Assembly: GCA_028285525.1 (NCBI GenBank)
Contig: JANQOZ010000004.1
Location: forward strand, 67,329-131,328
Length of the DNA: 64,000 nt
DNA from: Lysobacterales bacterium
GTDB taxonomy: Bacteria; Pseudomonadota; Gammaproteobacteria; Xanthomonadales; SZUA-38
Direction: 5' to 3'
The translations under genes were made by a program, and so were the position numbers. The notes beneath the pieces were generated by a model. That model was not told the origin of the DNA. It did not search any database and saw only the letters and a program-made list of their open reading frames with translations. Positions 35,112 to 44,220 of the stretch are shown here, piece by piece. The number at the start of each line of letters is the position of its first letter. Positions within the stretch are counted from its first letter, which is position 1.

Positions 35112-38100
35112 CAATTCACTCCAGCCTTCATGAGGTCCGCAAGCGGACCTCCCGGCGATACTTGTCTGGCGGGGAAGCTCGGCGCCAGCAGTTCCGGTCT
35201 GTGGATGCCGTAACCCTGCACGTAGTCCGCGCCCAGCGATCTGATCACCTCAAGAATGTCATCGTCTTCGACAAACTCGGCAATGGCCTTGATGTTCAGC
35301 GTGTGAGCGATGTCGATGATGGACTTAACGAAAATTCGGTCGGTTTTGTCGCTGACGATATCGCGGACGAACATCCCGTCGATCTTCAGGTAGTCAACCT
35401 TGAGCTTTTTCAGGTAGCCGAACGAGGAAAGCCCGCTGCCGAAATCGTCGAGGGCAAATGAGCACCCCATTTCCTTGAGCGCGGAGATCAGACGCGCCGC
35501 TTCGTTGACGCTTCGGATAACCGCCGTTTCGGTGATCTCAAAATTCACCATGCCCGGCGGCAGCGGTGAGTCTTTCATCAGGTTGAGTAGCTTCTGGCAG
35601 AACTTGGGGTCGCCAACGCTGGCGCCCGACAGGTTGACCCAGTAGTTGCGGCCACCGGCGTTGAAGGACTCGTGCAGAAACAGCGATTTGAGCAGGTTGG
35701 TCACCACCCATTCGTCCAGCTTGATGCTGAGGCCATAGCGCTCTGCCGACGGCAGAAAGGCCCCGGGAGGAATGAGTTTGCGCGTCTCCATATCACGCAT
35801 GCGAAGGAGCACCTCCATTCGCTCAGGCTCCTTCACGGTGGGGTCCACCGGGGCGATTTTCTGACCGTAGAGCGCAAAGCGGTTGTGCTCCATGGCGTCA
35901 TGCAGGCGCTGGACCCAGCGCATTTCACCGCGTCGCTGCAGAGCAAGGTCTTTGTCACCCTGCACCAGGTGAACCTGGTTCCGCCCCGCCTCTTTGGCCG
36001 AGTAGCAGGCCGCGTCCGCCATCTGATGAAGCTCGTTGACGTCACCGATGTCTTTGTCAATCGGCAGGCCGCCGATGCTGACCCCGATCCGGAATACCTC
36101 CGACTCCCAGGGAAACTGAAGCTCCTCGACGGTGGCTCGGACTTTCTCCGCCTCTTCGAGTGCTTCCTCCCGGGTGCAGTCGCGAACGATCAGGCCAAAC
36201 TCGTCGCCGCCAAGCCTTCCCATAATGTCGCCGTCGCGCAGCTGCCCGCTGACGAGGTCCGCAACCTGACACAGCAGCTGATCGCCTGCAGCATGACCGC
36301 AGGTATCGTTGACGACCTTGAACTGATCGAGATCCATGCACATGAGGTAGCTGAACCGATCTTCGCTCGCGGGATTGGACCAGGCCTCAAGCAGCTTTGC
36401 CTCGAATGATCGACGGTTGATGAGCCCCGTCAGCTCGTCGTAGTTCGCCTGATACTCGAGGAGTTCATTGGTTTGTTCCAGCCGCAGCCTCGCCTGTTCG
36501 ATCGACCGGGTGCGCTCCGCAACCTCCTCACGGAGACGTTGGTTAATCCGGGCGATCTGTCTCGTCCAGAGCCAGACCACGGCGTAGATCACCAGCAGCA
36601 GCACCAGCACCGCCGTCAGGACGAAAGCGGGTCTCTGCCAGAGCGGCGGCAGGATGGCGAGGCGATGAGAGGCGACGGGTCCCCACGGATTTCCGGCAAT
36701 GCGCGCCCTAACCTGAAACTCGTAGGCGCCATCGCCCAGACCCAGGTACTGGGCGGTCCGGCTGTCGTCGCCTGCCTTGAAATCCGCGTCGAAGCCGGAG
36801 AGACGGTAAGAGAACTCCAGCTGATCGGGCTCAAACAGGGAGACCGCCCGGAACGAAGCCACCACGCCGCCGTCCTGCGGGCGCAGCGGGTCGACCGTGC
36901 CCTTGAGTTCGCGACCGGAGCCCGTGCGGAAAGAAACAATCTCCGCCTTGGGCACAGCGACTTCGGGCAACGGCTGGGAGAGATCCATGCGGGTCGCGCC
37001 GGAGACCGTTCCGATCCAGAGGCTGTCTTCGCTGGCCCGATATGTGGCGTGGACGTTCGGCTCGGTGGCAATGAACCCATTGAGCGCGTGGTGCCGAAAT
37101 ACCGCTCCGGTGGTCAGGTCGAACTGATACAGGCCCTCATCGCCGCCGACCAGCAGCGAGCGATCGTCGATCGGCTCGATGAGGTAAACGTTTTGGCTTT
37201 CGAGCGGAGTACCGGCGCCGAGATTTTCCATCACCCCGTCGCTATAGCGATAAATGCCGCCGCCCGCTGTGCTGATCCAGGCAGCGTTTTCGTCGGTCAT
37301 GGCGATCTGGCCGATAAAGGGGCTGTTGAGCTGATCGCGGTCGGCAAGCCGGTTCTGGGTGATGCCGCGACGGCTGTCGTAGCTCAGCACAAGTACCCCA
37401 ACGCCGCTGACGCCAGCCCACACCTCGGCGGGCCCGCTGGCGGCAATGGTGTAGACCCCGGAGTTTCTGGGCAAGGTGCTGCGGAGCAGCTCGCCGCTGG
37501 TCGTATCCAGGCGGAGCACGCCGCTGGCAAACGTCGAAAGCCACAGCCCCCCATCTTCGGTTTGCGCGAGATCGAGGATCTCCAGCGCCTCGGTGCCCGG
37601 AACGAGGCTGGCCGTGAGCTGATCGGCGTCGACCCGAAACAGCCCTTCACCCCGGACGGCCACCCAGAGCGCTCCGGCTTCATCCAGCAACAGGTCCCGG
37701 ACCGGTCCGGTGGGAATACCGAGCCGGTCGTTCTGCGTTGCTACAACAGCATCGCGGAGGGTCAGCAACGAGTTGTCAGTTCCGAACCACAAATGCCCTT
37801 CGAGGTCTCGTTCGATGCTCCAGACGAGCCGTCCATCGCGGCTGTCGCTGAGGGGGAAGTGGTCGAACCGGAAACCGAGAAATCGGATGAGTCCCTTGGA
37901 GCTGCCGAGCCACAGCGTGCCTTCGCGATCTCTGAACAGCGTGAGAATGTCGCTGGTGGGCAGCGTGCGCTGCTGTCCATCTGGCGCCACCAGTCGGTCG
38001 CCGACGATCTGCCACAGCTCCCCCTCCGGCGTCGGCAGGAAACGCTTGAAACCAGGCGTAAGGCGGCTTGGAGACGTCGTCGCGTCAGACAGGTTGAGCG

Positions 38101-38743
38101 GCGTTCCGTCCTCCCTGGCAGACCAGATCGCGCCGGTCGGGCTTCGCGCGAGCTGTATGCTGGTCGAATCGAGTCGGCGAAAGGATGGGTTGTTTCCAAC
38201 CTCAGCGGCCCAGACCGCCGTCCCGCTTCGCAAGAACACCTGCCGCCGGTCTCCGAGCAGCTGATCGATCACTTCGGGTAGGCCTTCCAGCTTGGCCCAA
38301 TCGGGTGTTTCGGTGGGGTCGCCAGCGTCTGTCATGCCGGGAACGGTGACAATCCAAAGTCCGTTACCCTGGGTCGCGACCAGCAGCTGATCGCGCCACT
38401 CGAACAGCCCGGAGACGGCAGATACGGGTCCCGGCGGCGGCGGGATTGTCAGCCGGACCGTGTCATCTTCCACCATGCTGACGCCGCCACCTGCGTCACC
38501 CGCCCAGACCCGGTCTCGCCCGTCGACGAGCAGCGCCGTCAGGTGGTTCTGACGCAAACCCTTGGCGATAGTAAAGCTGGTGAATTGCCTGCCGTCGAAC
38601 CGATTGAGGCCCCGTAGCGTGCCCATCCACAGGTAGCCGGTCTGATCCTGGGCGAGCGCGCCGACTTCCGCCTGAGACATGCCGTCGGCGGTTGCATAGA
38701 CCCGGAAAGGCGCCAGGGGCGCGCCGTTTTCCTGGGCCTCCAC
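35111..38743 (-). CDS. Periplasmic propeller sensor with GGDEF and EAL output domains
   Basis: 1,210 residues from GTG 38743. There is a long two-component-regulator-type beta-propeller (Reg_prop repeats such as GYLWMGTLRGLNRFDG and GTLWLGSSKGLIRF), a Y_Y_Y domain (FSYRLSGFDADF, YEFQVRARIAGNPWG) and one membrane helix (FVLTAVLVLLLVIYAVVWLW). A GGDEF domain follows with intact RLGGDEFGL and an upstream inhibitory RxxD site (RDGD five residues before GGDEF), then an EAL domain with EVLLRM, FEITETAVI and DDFGSGLSSFGYL. Both cyclase and phosphodiesterase signatures look intact. The frame is open upstream and encodes a signal peptide without a canonical start, so the true N-terminus lies near 38824. 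Coupled to HDOD. Confidence 0.9.
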   Translation of the reverse strand: MEAQENGAPLAPFRVYATADGMSQAEVGALAQDQTGYLWMGTLRGLNRFDGRQFTSFTIAKGLRQNHLTALLVDGRDRVWAGDAGGGVSMVEDDTVRLTIPPPPGPVSAVSGLFEWRDQLLVATQGNGLWIVTVPGMTDAGDPTETPDWAKLEGLPEVIDQLLGDRRQVFLRSGTAVWAAEVGNNPSFRRLDSTSIQLARSPTGAIWSAREDGTPLNLSDATTSPSRLTPGFKRFLPTPEGELWQIVGDRLVAPDGQQRTLPTSDILTLFRDREGTLWLGSSKGLIRFLGFRFDHFPLSDSRDGRLVWSIERDLEGHLWFGTDNSLLTLRDAVVATQNDRLGIPTGPVRDLLLDEAGALWVAVRGEGLFRVDADQLTASLVPGTEALEILDLAQTEDGGLWLSTFASGVLRLDTTSGELLRSTLPRNSGVYTIAASGPAEVWAGVSGVGVLVLSYDSRRGITQNRLADRDQLNSPFIGQIAMTDENAAWISTAGGGIYRYSDGVMENLGAGTPLESQNVYLIEPIDDRSLLVGGDEGLYQFDLTTGAVFRHHALNGFIATEPNVHATYRASEDSLWIGTVSGATRMDLSQPLPEVAVPKAEIVSFRTGSGRELKGTVDPLRPQDGGVVASFRAVSLFEPDQLEFSYRLSGFDADFKAGDDSRTAQYLGLGDGAYEFQVRARIAGNPWGPVASHRLAILPPLWQRPAFVLTAVLVLLLVIYAVVWLWTRQIARINQRLREEVAERTRSIEQARLRLEQTNELLEYQANYDELTGLINRRSFEAKLLEAWSNPASEDRFSYLMCMDLDQFKVVNDTCGHAAGDQLLCQVADLVSGQLRDGDIMGRLGGDEFGLIVRDCTREEALEEAEKVRATVEELQFPWESEVFRIGVSIGGLPIDKDIGDVNELHQMADAACYSAKEAGRNQVHLVQGDKDLALQRRGEMRWVQRLHDAMEHNRFALYGQKIAPVDPTVKEPERMEVLLRMRDMETRKLIPPGAFLPSAERYGLSIKLDEWVVTNLLKSLFLHESFNAGGRNYWVNLSGASVGDPKFCQKLLNLMKDSPLPPGMVNFEITETAVIRSVNEAARLISALKEMGCSFALDDFGSGLSSFGYLKKLKVDYLKIDGMFVRDIVSDKTDRIFVKSIIDIAHTLNIKAIAEFVEDDDILEVIRSLGADYVQGYGIHRPELLAPSFPARQVSPGGPLADLMKAGVN

Positions 38744-38913
38744 GGATTTCGGCAGGTTCAGGACTAGAACCAGCGTCGCGAGCAGCAGCGGCCAGGCGCC
38801 AGCAAACGCTGGCGCACGGCGGATTCGCGCGCACGAACGCCGCCGAGCTGAGTCAGCCGAAGCGCCGTGTTGGCTGCCGTGTGTCAGGAAATGCCTGATG
38901 GTCTGGTCCCGCT

Positions 38914-38939
38914 AAAAAACGATAAGCATTTCCTTATCG
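38914..38939 (-). terminator. Hairpin plus T-run upstream of the GGDEF/EAL gene
   Basis: CGATAAG (38920-38926) and CTTATCG (38933-38939) form a 7-bp stem with a 6-nt loop. On the minus strand it is followed by TTTTTT (38919-38914), the form of an intrinsic terminator. It would end transcripts of the SDR gene that stops at 39050. The stem is AT-rich and so weak; an operator is the alternative. The rest of 38744-39049 holds the upstream signal-peptide coding region of the GGDEF/EAL gene and nothing else I can identify. Confidence 0.5.
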
Positions 38940-39049
38940 GTCGAAAGCGGGTGCAGCTTTACCTGAGTGCAGGTCCCCGGATGGTCAGTTGACTGCCTTG
39001 CCGCACGGAAACTCGAAGCCAGTGTGTGCCAACACGGTGGCGCGAGGTC

Positions 39050-39769
39050 TCACCAGGGCAGCGCGGCCCCGTCGAAAGACAAAAACTCGCCGCTGGTCTC
39101 CAGCGACATACGGTCAAGCTGCCGCATGATGCCGGCAACCGCATCAGCGACCTCGACATGAGCCGCCTCGCCGCCCATGTCGGTCTTGGCGTAGCCCGGA
39201 TGCAGCGGGTTGACGATGATGCCCCGATCTCTGAGCGCCACCGACAGGTTGCGCGCCGTCATGTTCGCAGCGGCTTTGGAGGCCGCATAGCCAAACATCT
39301 GCCCCATGGCGCCTGCGATGGAACCAACGATACTGGTGATGATGACAATCTTCTTCTGCCGCGACGCCGCAACGTTCTCAACCAGGGTTTCGGTCAGCTT
39401 CATCGGTGCCATGACGTTGACCTTAAAAGGCTTGATCCAGTCTTCCGGAAAATCGGAGTTACCAAAAACCTGATCCGCAAAGCCGGTTGTTGCGGGTGGG
39501 TTCTTGCCGAAGATGCCGGCGTTGTTGATCAACAGATCGATTGGTCGCTGACCAAGCTGCTGCCCCAGCGCTTCAATGGCCTCGTGGTCGCTGACGTCCA
39601 GCGGCAGGATCTCGATCTGAGGAAACCGATCGGCCAGGGCGCGCAGCGCGTCCGCCTTCTCTGGACTTCGGCAGCAGGCGATTACCGCGCCCTCGCCCCG
39701 CTGAGCAAACTGTTCGGCGAGCGCAAAACCAAAGCCGCGGTTTGCGCCGGTTATCAGCACCGTTGTCAT
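39050..39769 (-). CDS. Short-chain dehydrogenase/reductase
   Basis: 239 residues: a complete classical SDR without signal peptide. It has ITGANRGFGFALAEQF at the N-terminus, LPLDVSD for the adenine pocket, LLINNAGIFG, Ser in IITSIVGSIAG and the catalytic GYAASKAAANM. The sequence resembles the carbonyl-reductase/C-factor-like SDR group. It is divergent from the PQQ-type sugar dehydrogenase gene with an 80-nt shared promoter region. Substrate unknown. Confidence 0.88.
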   Translation of the reverse strand: MTTVLITGANRGFGFALAEQFAQRGEGAVIACCRSPEKADALRALADRFPQIEILPLDVSDHEAIEALGQQLGQRPIDLLINNAGIFGKNPPATTGFADQVFGNSDFPEDWIKPFKVNVMAPMKLTETLVENVAASRQKKIVIITSIVGSIAGAMGQMFGYAASKAAANMTARNLSVALRDRGIIVNPLHPGYAKTDMGGEAAHVEVADAVAGIMRQLDRMSLETSGEFLSFDGAALPW

Positions 39770-39849
39770 GTTGTCTGATCCCTTAACAAGCCCCTTGGAC
39801 GGTTACGGTATCACGCTGGCATTTAGTGTTCCTGCGCTAGAATCAACGT

Positions 39850-40950
39850 ATGAGAGTTCTGGTGATGTTGGTGCTGCTGACGTTGGGACCTGGGCCGTTT
39901 GTCGCCGTGACAGCGGCAGACTACGAGCTCGAAACGGTGGCGGCAGATCTGACTTTTCCCTGGAGCCTGGCCTTTTTGCCTGACGGCGAACTGCTGGTCA
40001 CCGAGCGGCCGGGCACCCTGCGGCGCGTCACCGTCGGCGGTAAGGTCAGCGAGCCCATCAGCGGTGTCCCACCGGTTTACGTGGCGGGCCAGGGCGGGCT
40101 GTTCGACGTCCTGCTCGACCCCGAGTTCGCCAACAACCAACGGCTTTACCTGTCGTTTGCCGGGGGTGATGCCGACCAGAACGCGACCACGATCGTCAGC
40201 GCTCGGCTCGTCGGAGATCGGCTGGAGCAGGTTCAGACGCTGCTTGAAGTGAGTCCCGCGAAAGATACGCCGGTGCATTACGGCGGCCGCATGGCGATGC
40301 TGGCTGACCGCACCCTGCTGCTGACGACCGGCGACGGCTTTGACTACCGGGAAGCGTCACAGGCGCTCGATAGCGAGCTTGGCAAGGTGCTCCGAATCAA
40401 CACGGACGGCACGGTACCTGCCGACAATCCGATTCCCGGCGCCCCCCGCGTTTTCAGCTTTGGACACCGCAACCCACAGGGTCTGGCGGTCGCCGCCGAC
40501 GGCACCGTATTCCTCCATGAGCACGGTCCGGCGGGCGGAGACGAGATCAATATCCTGGCCGCCGGCAGCAACTACGGCTGGCCGGCGATTACCTACGGTC
40601 TGGATTACAGCGGTGCCCGCGTCTCGCCTTACACCGAATGGGAGGGTATGGAGCAGCCTATCCTGCATTGGACGCCATCGATTGCGCCATCCGGCATGAC
40701 CGTTTACGAAGCGGATCTGTTCCCCCAGTGGCAGGGCAGCCTACTGGTTGGCGCCTTAAAAGAGCAGTGCGTGAGGCGCGTCCAGGTCCGGCAGGGCGCG
40801 GTGGTTGGCCAGGAGACGCTGTTCAGCGAACTGGGTGCCCGCATCAGAGACGTCAGAACGGGCCCCGATGGCGCCGTCTACCTGCTGACCGATGAGCCGA
40901 CCGGCAGGGTCATTCGCGCGGTGCCGGCAGCGGCCGGAGGGTCGGGCTAA
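39850..40950 (+). CDS. Exported PQQ-dependent sugar dehydrogenase (Asd/YliI-like)
   Basis: 366 residues with a signal peptide (MRVLVMLVLLTLGPGPFVAVTAA). The six-bladed propeller carries soluble glucose/sorbosone dehydrogenase landmarks: TFPWSLAFLPDGELLVTERPG, GQGGLFDVLLDP, GDGFDYREASQ, FSFGHRNPQGLA and EHGPAGGDEINI. The His and Arg in these segments are PQQ/Ca ligands in known members. It acts in the periplasm on an aldose-type sugar. The next gene starts 1 nt after the stop, so it is coupled to a small membrane protein. Confidence 0.9.
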   Translation: MRVLVMLVLLTLGPGPFVAVTAADYELETVAADLTFPWSLAFLPDGELLVTERPGTLRRVTVGGKVSEPISGVPPVYVAGQGGLFDVLLDPEFANNQRLYLSFAGGDADQNATTIVSARLVGDRLEQVQTLLEVSPAKDTPVHYGGRMAMLADRTLLLTTGDGFDYREASQALDSELGKVLRINTDGTVPADNPIPGAPRVFSFGHRNPQGLAVAADGTVFLHEHGPAGGDEINILAAGSNYGWPAITYGLDYSGARVSPYTEWEGMEQPILHWTPSIAPSGMTVYEADLFPQWQGSLLVGALKEQCVRRVQVRQGAVVGQETLFSELGARIRDVRTGPDGAVYLLTDEPTGRVIRAVPAAAGGSG

Positions 40951-40951
40951 G

Positions 40952-41404
40952 GTGTTCTGGCGATCTTTACTGCGCAATGCCCTCGCCTTTCTGACGGCTG
41001 CGCTGGTGACCTACGCCCTGGCCGCCGTCGCCGCAACGCAGTTTGCGCTGCAGCGAATTGTGGACCTCGGACTGCCGGTGAGCCCGCTGCAGCGCGCGAC
41101 AACCACCGGTCAGGACCTGATCGGTATGACTCAGCTTTACCTGCCGATTCTCGCGGTGGGGCTGGCTCTGGCGCTGCTGCTCGCCGCTCTGCTGTCCCGC
41201 TGGTGGCGGTCCGGTCGCTATCTTCTGATGGGTGTCGCCGGCTTCACTTCGGTGCTGGCGGCTAACCTGATGATGAAGGGCGTATTCGATATCACCCCGA
41301 TTGCGGCCGCGCGAACGCATATTGGCCTGCTGAGCCAGGCAGCTGCAGGAATGGTGGGTGGTTGGCTTTTTGCCCGGCTGACCGCGAGGCCGGAAGGCGA
41401 GTAG
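40952..41404 (+). CDS. Small four-helix membrane protein
   Basis: 150 residues from GTG 40952, which follows the sugar dehydrogenase stop immediately and has GGAGG about 11 nt upstream. Four hydrophobic helices are visible (LAFLTAALVTYALAAVAAT, LYLPILAVGLALALLLAALL, YLLMGVAGFTSVLAANLM, LLSQAAAGMVGGWLFARL). I do not recognise the family. Its position suggests a membrane partner of the periplasmic dehydrogenase. It converges with the hybrid kinase gene at 7 nt. Confidence 0.72.
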   Translation: MFWRSLLRNALAFLTAALVTYALAAVAATQFALQRIVDLGLPVSPLQRATTTGQDLIGMTQLYLPILAVGLALALLLAALLSRWWRSGRYLLMGVAGFTSVLAANLMMKGVFDITPIAAARTHIGLLSQAAAGMVGGWLFARLTARPEGE

Positions 41405-41411
41405 GTTTTCT

Positions 41412-43082
41412 TCAGCCGACGGCCATGCCGCTCGGCTCTCCACCGTCCAATACGCGGCGCAGGCCGCTCGCCAGATCCTGCCGACTGTAGGGTTTGTGCA
41501 GCAGCGGAATGGTCAGGTCACCGGGTTTGGGGCCTGCAAATCCCGAGGTCATCAAAACCGCAACTTCGGGATAGGTCTCCTTTACCCAGCGCGCCAGGTG
41601 GTACCCGTCGCTGCTGCCGGGCATCACCCGATCGGTGAAGACGGCTGAGATCGACGGATCGGCCGTGAGAATTTCCTGCGCTTCGCGGGCGTTGGCGGCC
41701 AGGCTGACCCGGTAACCCAGCGACTCGAGCATCTGCTTGCAGGCCTTGAGCAAACCGGGCTCGTCGTCGACGGCCAGTACGTGCTCGTCACCTCCGGGAG
41801 CAGGCCCCGTAGCAGGGCTTTCCGCAGGCTTGAGCGCTGGGGCCATGCTGGGCAGGCTGACGGCTACGCGGGTGCCGGCACCCGGTCGAGAGTGCAGCGT
41901 CACGTCCCCGCCGGCGCGTTCGGCAAAAGCATGGACCATGGCCAGACCCAGCCCCGACCCGTCACCGACAGCTTTAGTCGTGAAAAAAGGCTGGAGGGCA
42001 TTCTTGAGCACTTCTTCGGACATGCCGCGACCGTTGTCGCAGACCTCGATGATCACGCTGCTGCCCCCCGGGGCCGCATCTTCCGATCGAAGGACAATCT
42101 CGATTTCTCCGCCCTCCGGCAGTGCGTCTCGAGCGTTCATGCACAGGTTGAGCAGCACGCTGTCGAACTGGGCCGGATCGACAGTTGCAACAGCGCCGTG
42201 TGACTGGTCGGTAAGCCTTAGTTCGATGCCGTCTTTGGCGACGGTCCGCCTGATCAGCGGCAGGTTTTCCTCAACCTGTTTGGCCACCGGGACGGGCCGC
42301 GGATCCAGTCTGCGTTGCTGCGACAGCGCCTGAAGATTCCGGACGAGGTCAGCTCCGCTCATCGCGGCACCCCGAATCTCCTGAACCAGCTGTTTGCCCG
42401 CTGCCTGCTCGTCGAGCTGCTCATCGAGCAGTTCCAGATTTCCGACGATGACGGCGAGCAGATTGTTAAAGTCGTGGGCAACGCTGCCGGTCATCTTGCC
42501 GATGAGATCGAACTGCTTCCGTCTGGCCAACGCGTTGTGGTGCGCCTCGAGCCTGGCCCGGACGCCCACCGCGAGCATGGTCACCGCACACATGGCCAGC
42601 GCGGCCTTGTCGAGAAAATCGGTGACGGCGTAGTCGGCCGGGTAGGCGATCGGCGAGGGGATGCCCAGGCGATGAATCAGAGTGATGGCGATCAGCGCGC
42701 ACAGCGTGACTCCGCCGTAGATGAAGCCCGCTTTTCGGCCTCGAATGACCACCGCGAGAGCCGGGATGAAGATCGCCCACATGAGACCGCCCAGATGCTG
42801 ACCGCCAGTAGCCAAACCCAGCCCCAGCACACATGCCAGACAGCAGGACAGCAGGAGGTGTTCTGCCACTCGGGTTCGGCCGCCCTGACGGACATAGATC
42901 GGTGCTACCACGCACGCCACGGCCGGCGGGATGACAAACCAGATGAGGCTGGGGTAACCGTTGACGAACGCGACTAGCGATCCCCATAGGACAACCACAG
43001 CAACGGTGATCGAGCTCACCAGCAGGTAGCGAGCGCTTTCCTTATTGGTCAGCCGAAGGCTGTCGGACCTGACGCTATTCAT
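41412..43082 (-). CDS. Hybrid sensor histidine kinase with receiver domain
   Basis: 556 residues. Residues ~20-175 contain six hydrophobic helices. The H-box is SVAHDFNNLLAVIVGNLELL (His203), and the ATPase has LNLCMNARDALPEGGEI, EVCDNGRGMSEEV and GDGSGLGLAMVHAFAERAGG. The C-terminal receiver (~434-550) has the acidic pair in LAVDDEPG, phospho-acceptor Asp484 (AVFTDRVMPG) and Lys in LLHKPYS. There is no output domain, so it passes phosphate to a partner outside the window. It is a stand-alone gene between convergent neighbours. Confidence 0.92.
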   Translation of the reverse strand: MNSVRSDSLRLTNKESARYLLVSSITVAVVVLWGSLVAFVNGYPSLIWFVIPPAVACVVAPIYVRQGGRTRVAEHLLLSCCLACVLGLGLATGGQHLGGLMWAIFIPALAVVIRGRKAGFIYGGVTLCALIAITLIHRLGIPSPIAYPADYAVTDFLDKAALAMCAVTMLAVGVRARLEAHHNALARRKQFDLIGKMTGSVAHDFNNLLAVIVGNLELLDEQLDEQAAGKQLVQEIRGAAMSGADLVRNLQALSQQRRLDPRPVPVAKQVEENLPLIRRTVAKDGIELRLTDQSHGAVATVDPAQFDSVLLNLCMNARDALPEGGEIEIVLRSEDAAPGGSSVIIEVCDNGRGMSEEVLKNALQPFFTTKAVGDGSGLGLAMVHAFAERAGGDVTLHSRPGAGTRVAVSLPSMAPALKPAESPATGPAPGGDEHVLAVDDEPGLLKACKQMLESLGYRVSLAANAREAQEILTADPSISAVFTDRVMPGSSDGYHLARWVKETYPEVAVLMTSGFAGPKPGDLTIPLLHKPYSRQDLASGLRRVLDGGEPSGMAVG

Positions 43083-43308
43083 TGGCGCTTTTCAATGGCG
43101 CTGATTCATGGACACAACTCTGACCCCAGAGGTTTTTCTGCCCCGTCCGCGCCGCGATACTTCCGTTATATGTTCTTTTGGTATCGGGCGTTAATCACAC
43201 ACGCTAATTGATTCTGACTAAAAGTAAAGCAGGACAAATTACTAATACACCGTCAGCGCCTTGCCGGTTTATTAGGGACTGAGTGGCGGGGGAAAGCTAT
43301 CTGCCGGG

Positions 43309-44187
43309 TTAAGGCTCAAAACCGTGAGCAAAGATCACGTCGGCCGGCGTCATGATGATCTGTACGCCGTCGAACGTATCGCCTTCGGCAAAGGGTCCGA
43401 GCATCAGCGGTGCAACCGACAGGGTCTCCAGAAACTGTCCGTTGGCCCCCAGGGTGATCGGGTCGCCCCCGGCCTCCACCAGGACCTTGAACTGGCCGTT
43501 GATGGGATTACTGAAGCTCGTGGCGTTGGTGCTGGTTTGAATGATCACAAAACCCACCGGATCACCGCTGCCGGCGAGGGTAACCGAGCCCGTCACGTTG
43601 GCTGCCTGCGACCTTGGAAAACAGTCGTCGGTCACCTGACATTCGGGAAACGGCGGGGCTGGGCCGCGGTCCTGCAGTTCGATGCGGTATGAGCGGTCGT
43701 CACCCAGAGCACCGAAACAGTCGCGCACAACGATGTAGACGCTGCTGGCGACAGCGCCAGTGCGTCCGACAAGATTGATCGGCGCGACGGGTGATCCGAC
43801 CGGCGGGGGCGGCCGGGTGCCGCAGGGGTTGCGCTCGATCAGCGGGACGTTGACGCAGCCGAGCGTGGGCAGCGGAACCAGACAATAGTCGCCGGCGTCA
43901 AAAACCCTTACGTTCAGCGTCAGCTCAGGGAGGTTGCGGCCCGGCGGAACCAGTTCCTCGATTTCAACAATGTTGGGTTCGCCCTGAAATACGTCGAGCA
44001 CATACCAGTCCTGATCAACGCTGGAATGAAACCAGTGGATCTGTTCGACACCATCAAGCAGGTTGGTGAACTCACCGTGGAAGGGCCCGCGGTCGCGCTC
44101 AAACGGGTCGAGCGGGATCCCGCGGCCGGCATAGGCCGTTAAGGAAATGACCGCCAGGATCAGTAAGAGCCAATTCGCGCGTCTCAT
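43309..44187 (-). CDS. Secreted protein with C-terminal GFE tail
   Basis: 292 residues with a signal peptide (MRRANWLLLILAVISLTAYA). The N-terminal half (DGVEQIHWFHSSVDQDWYVLDVFQGEPNIVEIEEL) resembles a PPC-like beta-sandwich for secreted proteins. The middle has several cysteines and a proline-rich stretch. The C-terminal part looks like a carboxypeptidase-regulatory fold (VTGSVTLAGSGDPVGFVIIQTSTN). It ends DVIFAHGFEP, the same tail as three other secreted proteins here. No enzyme motif. It is last in a same-strand run after the HPP protein gene; the 226 nt downstream hold no recognisable element. Confidence 0.78.
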   Translation of the reverse strand: MRRANWLLLILAVISLTAYAGRGIPLDPFERDRGPFHGEFTNLLDGVEQIHWFHSSVDQDWYVLDVFQGEPNIVEIEELVPPGRNLPELTLNVRVFDAGDYCLVPLPTLGCVNVPLIERNPCGTRPPPPVGSPVAPINLVGRTGAVASSVYIVVRDCFGALGDDRSYRIELQDRGPAPPFPECQVTDDCFPRSQAANVTGSVTLAGSGDPVGFVIIQTSTNATSFSNPINGQFKVLVEAGGDPITLGANGQFLETLSVAPLMLGPFAEGDTFDGVQIIMTPADVIFAHGFEP

Positions 44188-44220
44188 GCCCTGAGTTTAG
44201 CGGAACCCCGCCAGCGGGCA

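Noticed and set aside
36473..38281. A 602-codon plus-strand frame inside the GGDEF/EAL gene
   Set aside because: Antisense to the clear propeller/Y_Y_Y coding sequence and with no domain or start signal of its own.
43083..43308. 226-nt gap between the hybrid kinase and the GFE-tail protein
   Set aside because: Looked for RNA, promoter and small ORFs; only weak AT-rich stretches and a short near-repeat (ATTGGCGCT/AATGGCGCT) were found, not enough for a call.
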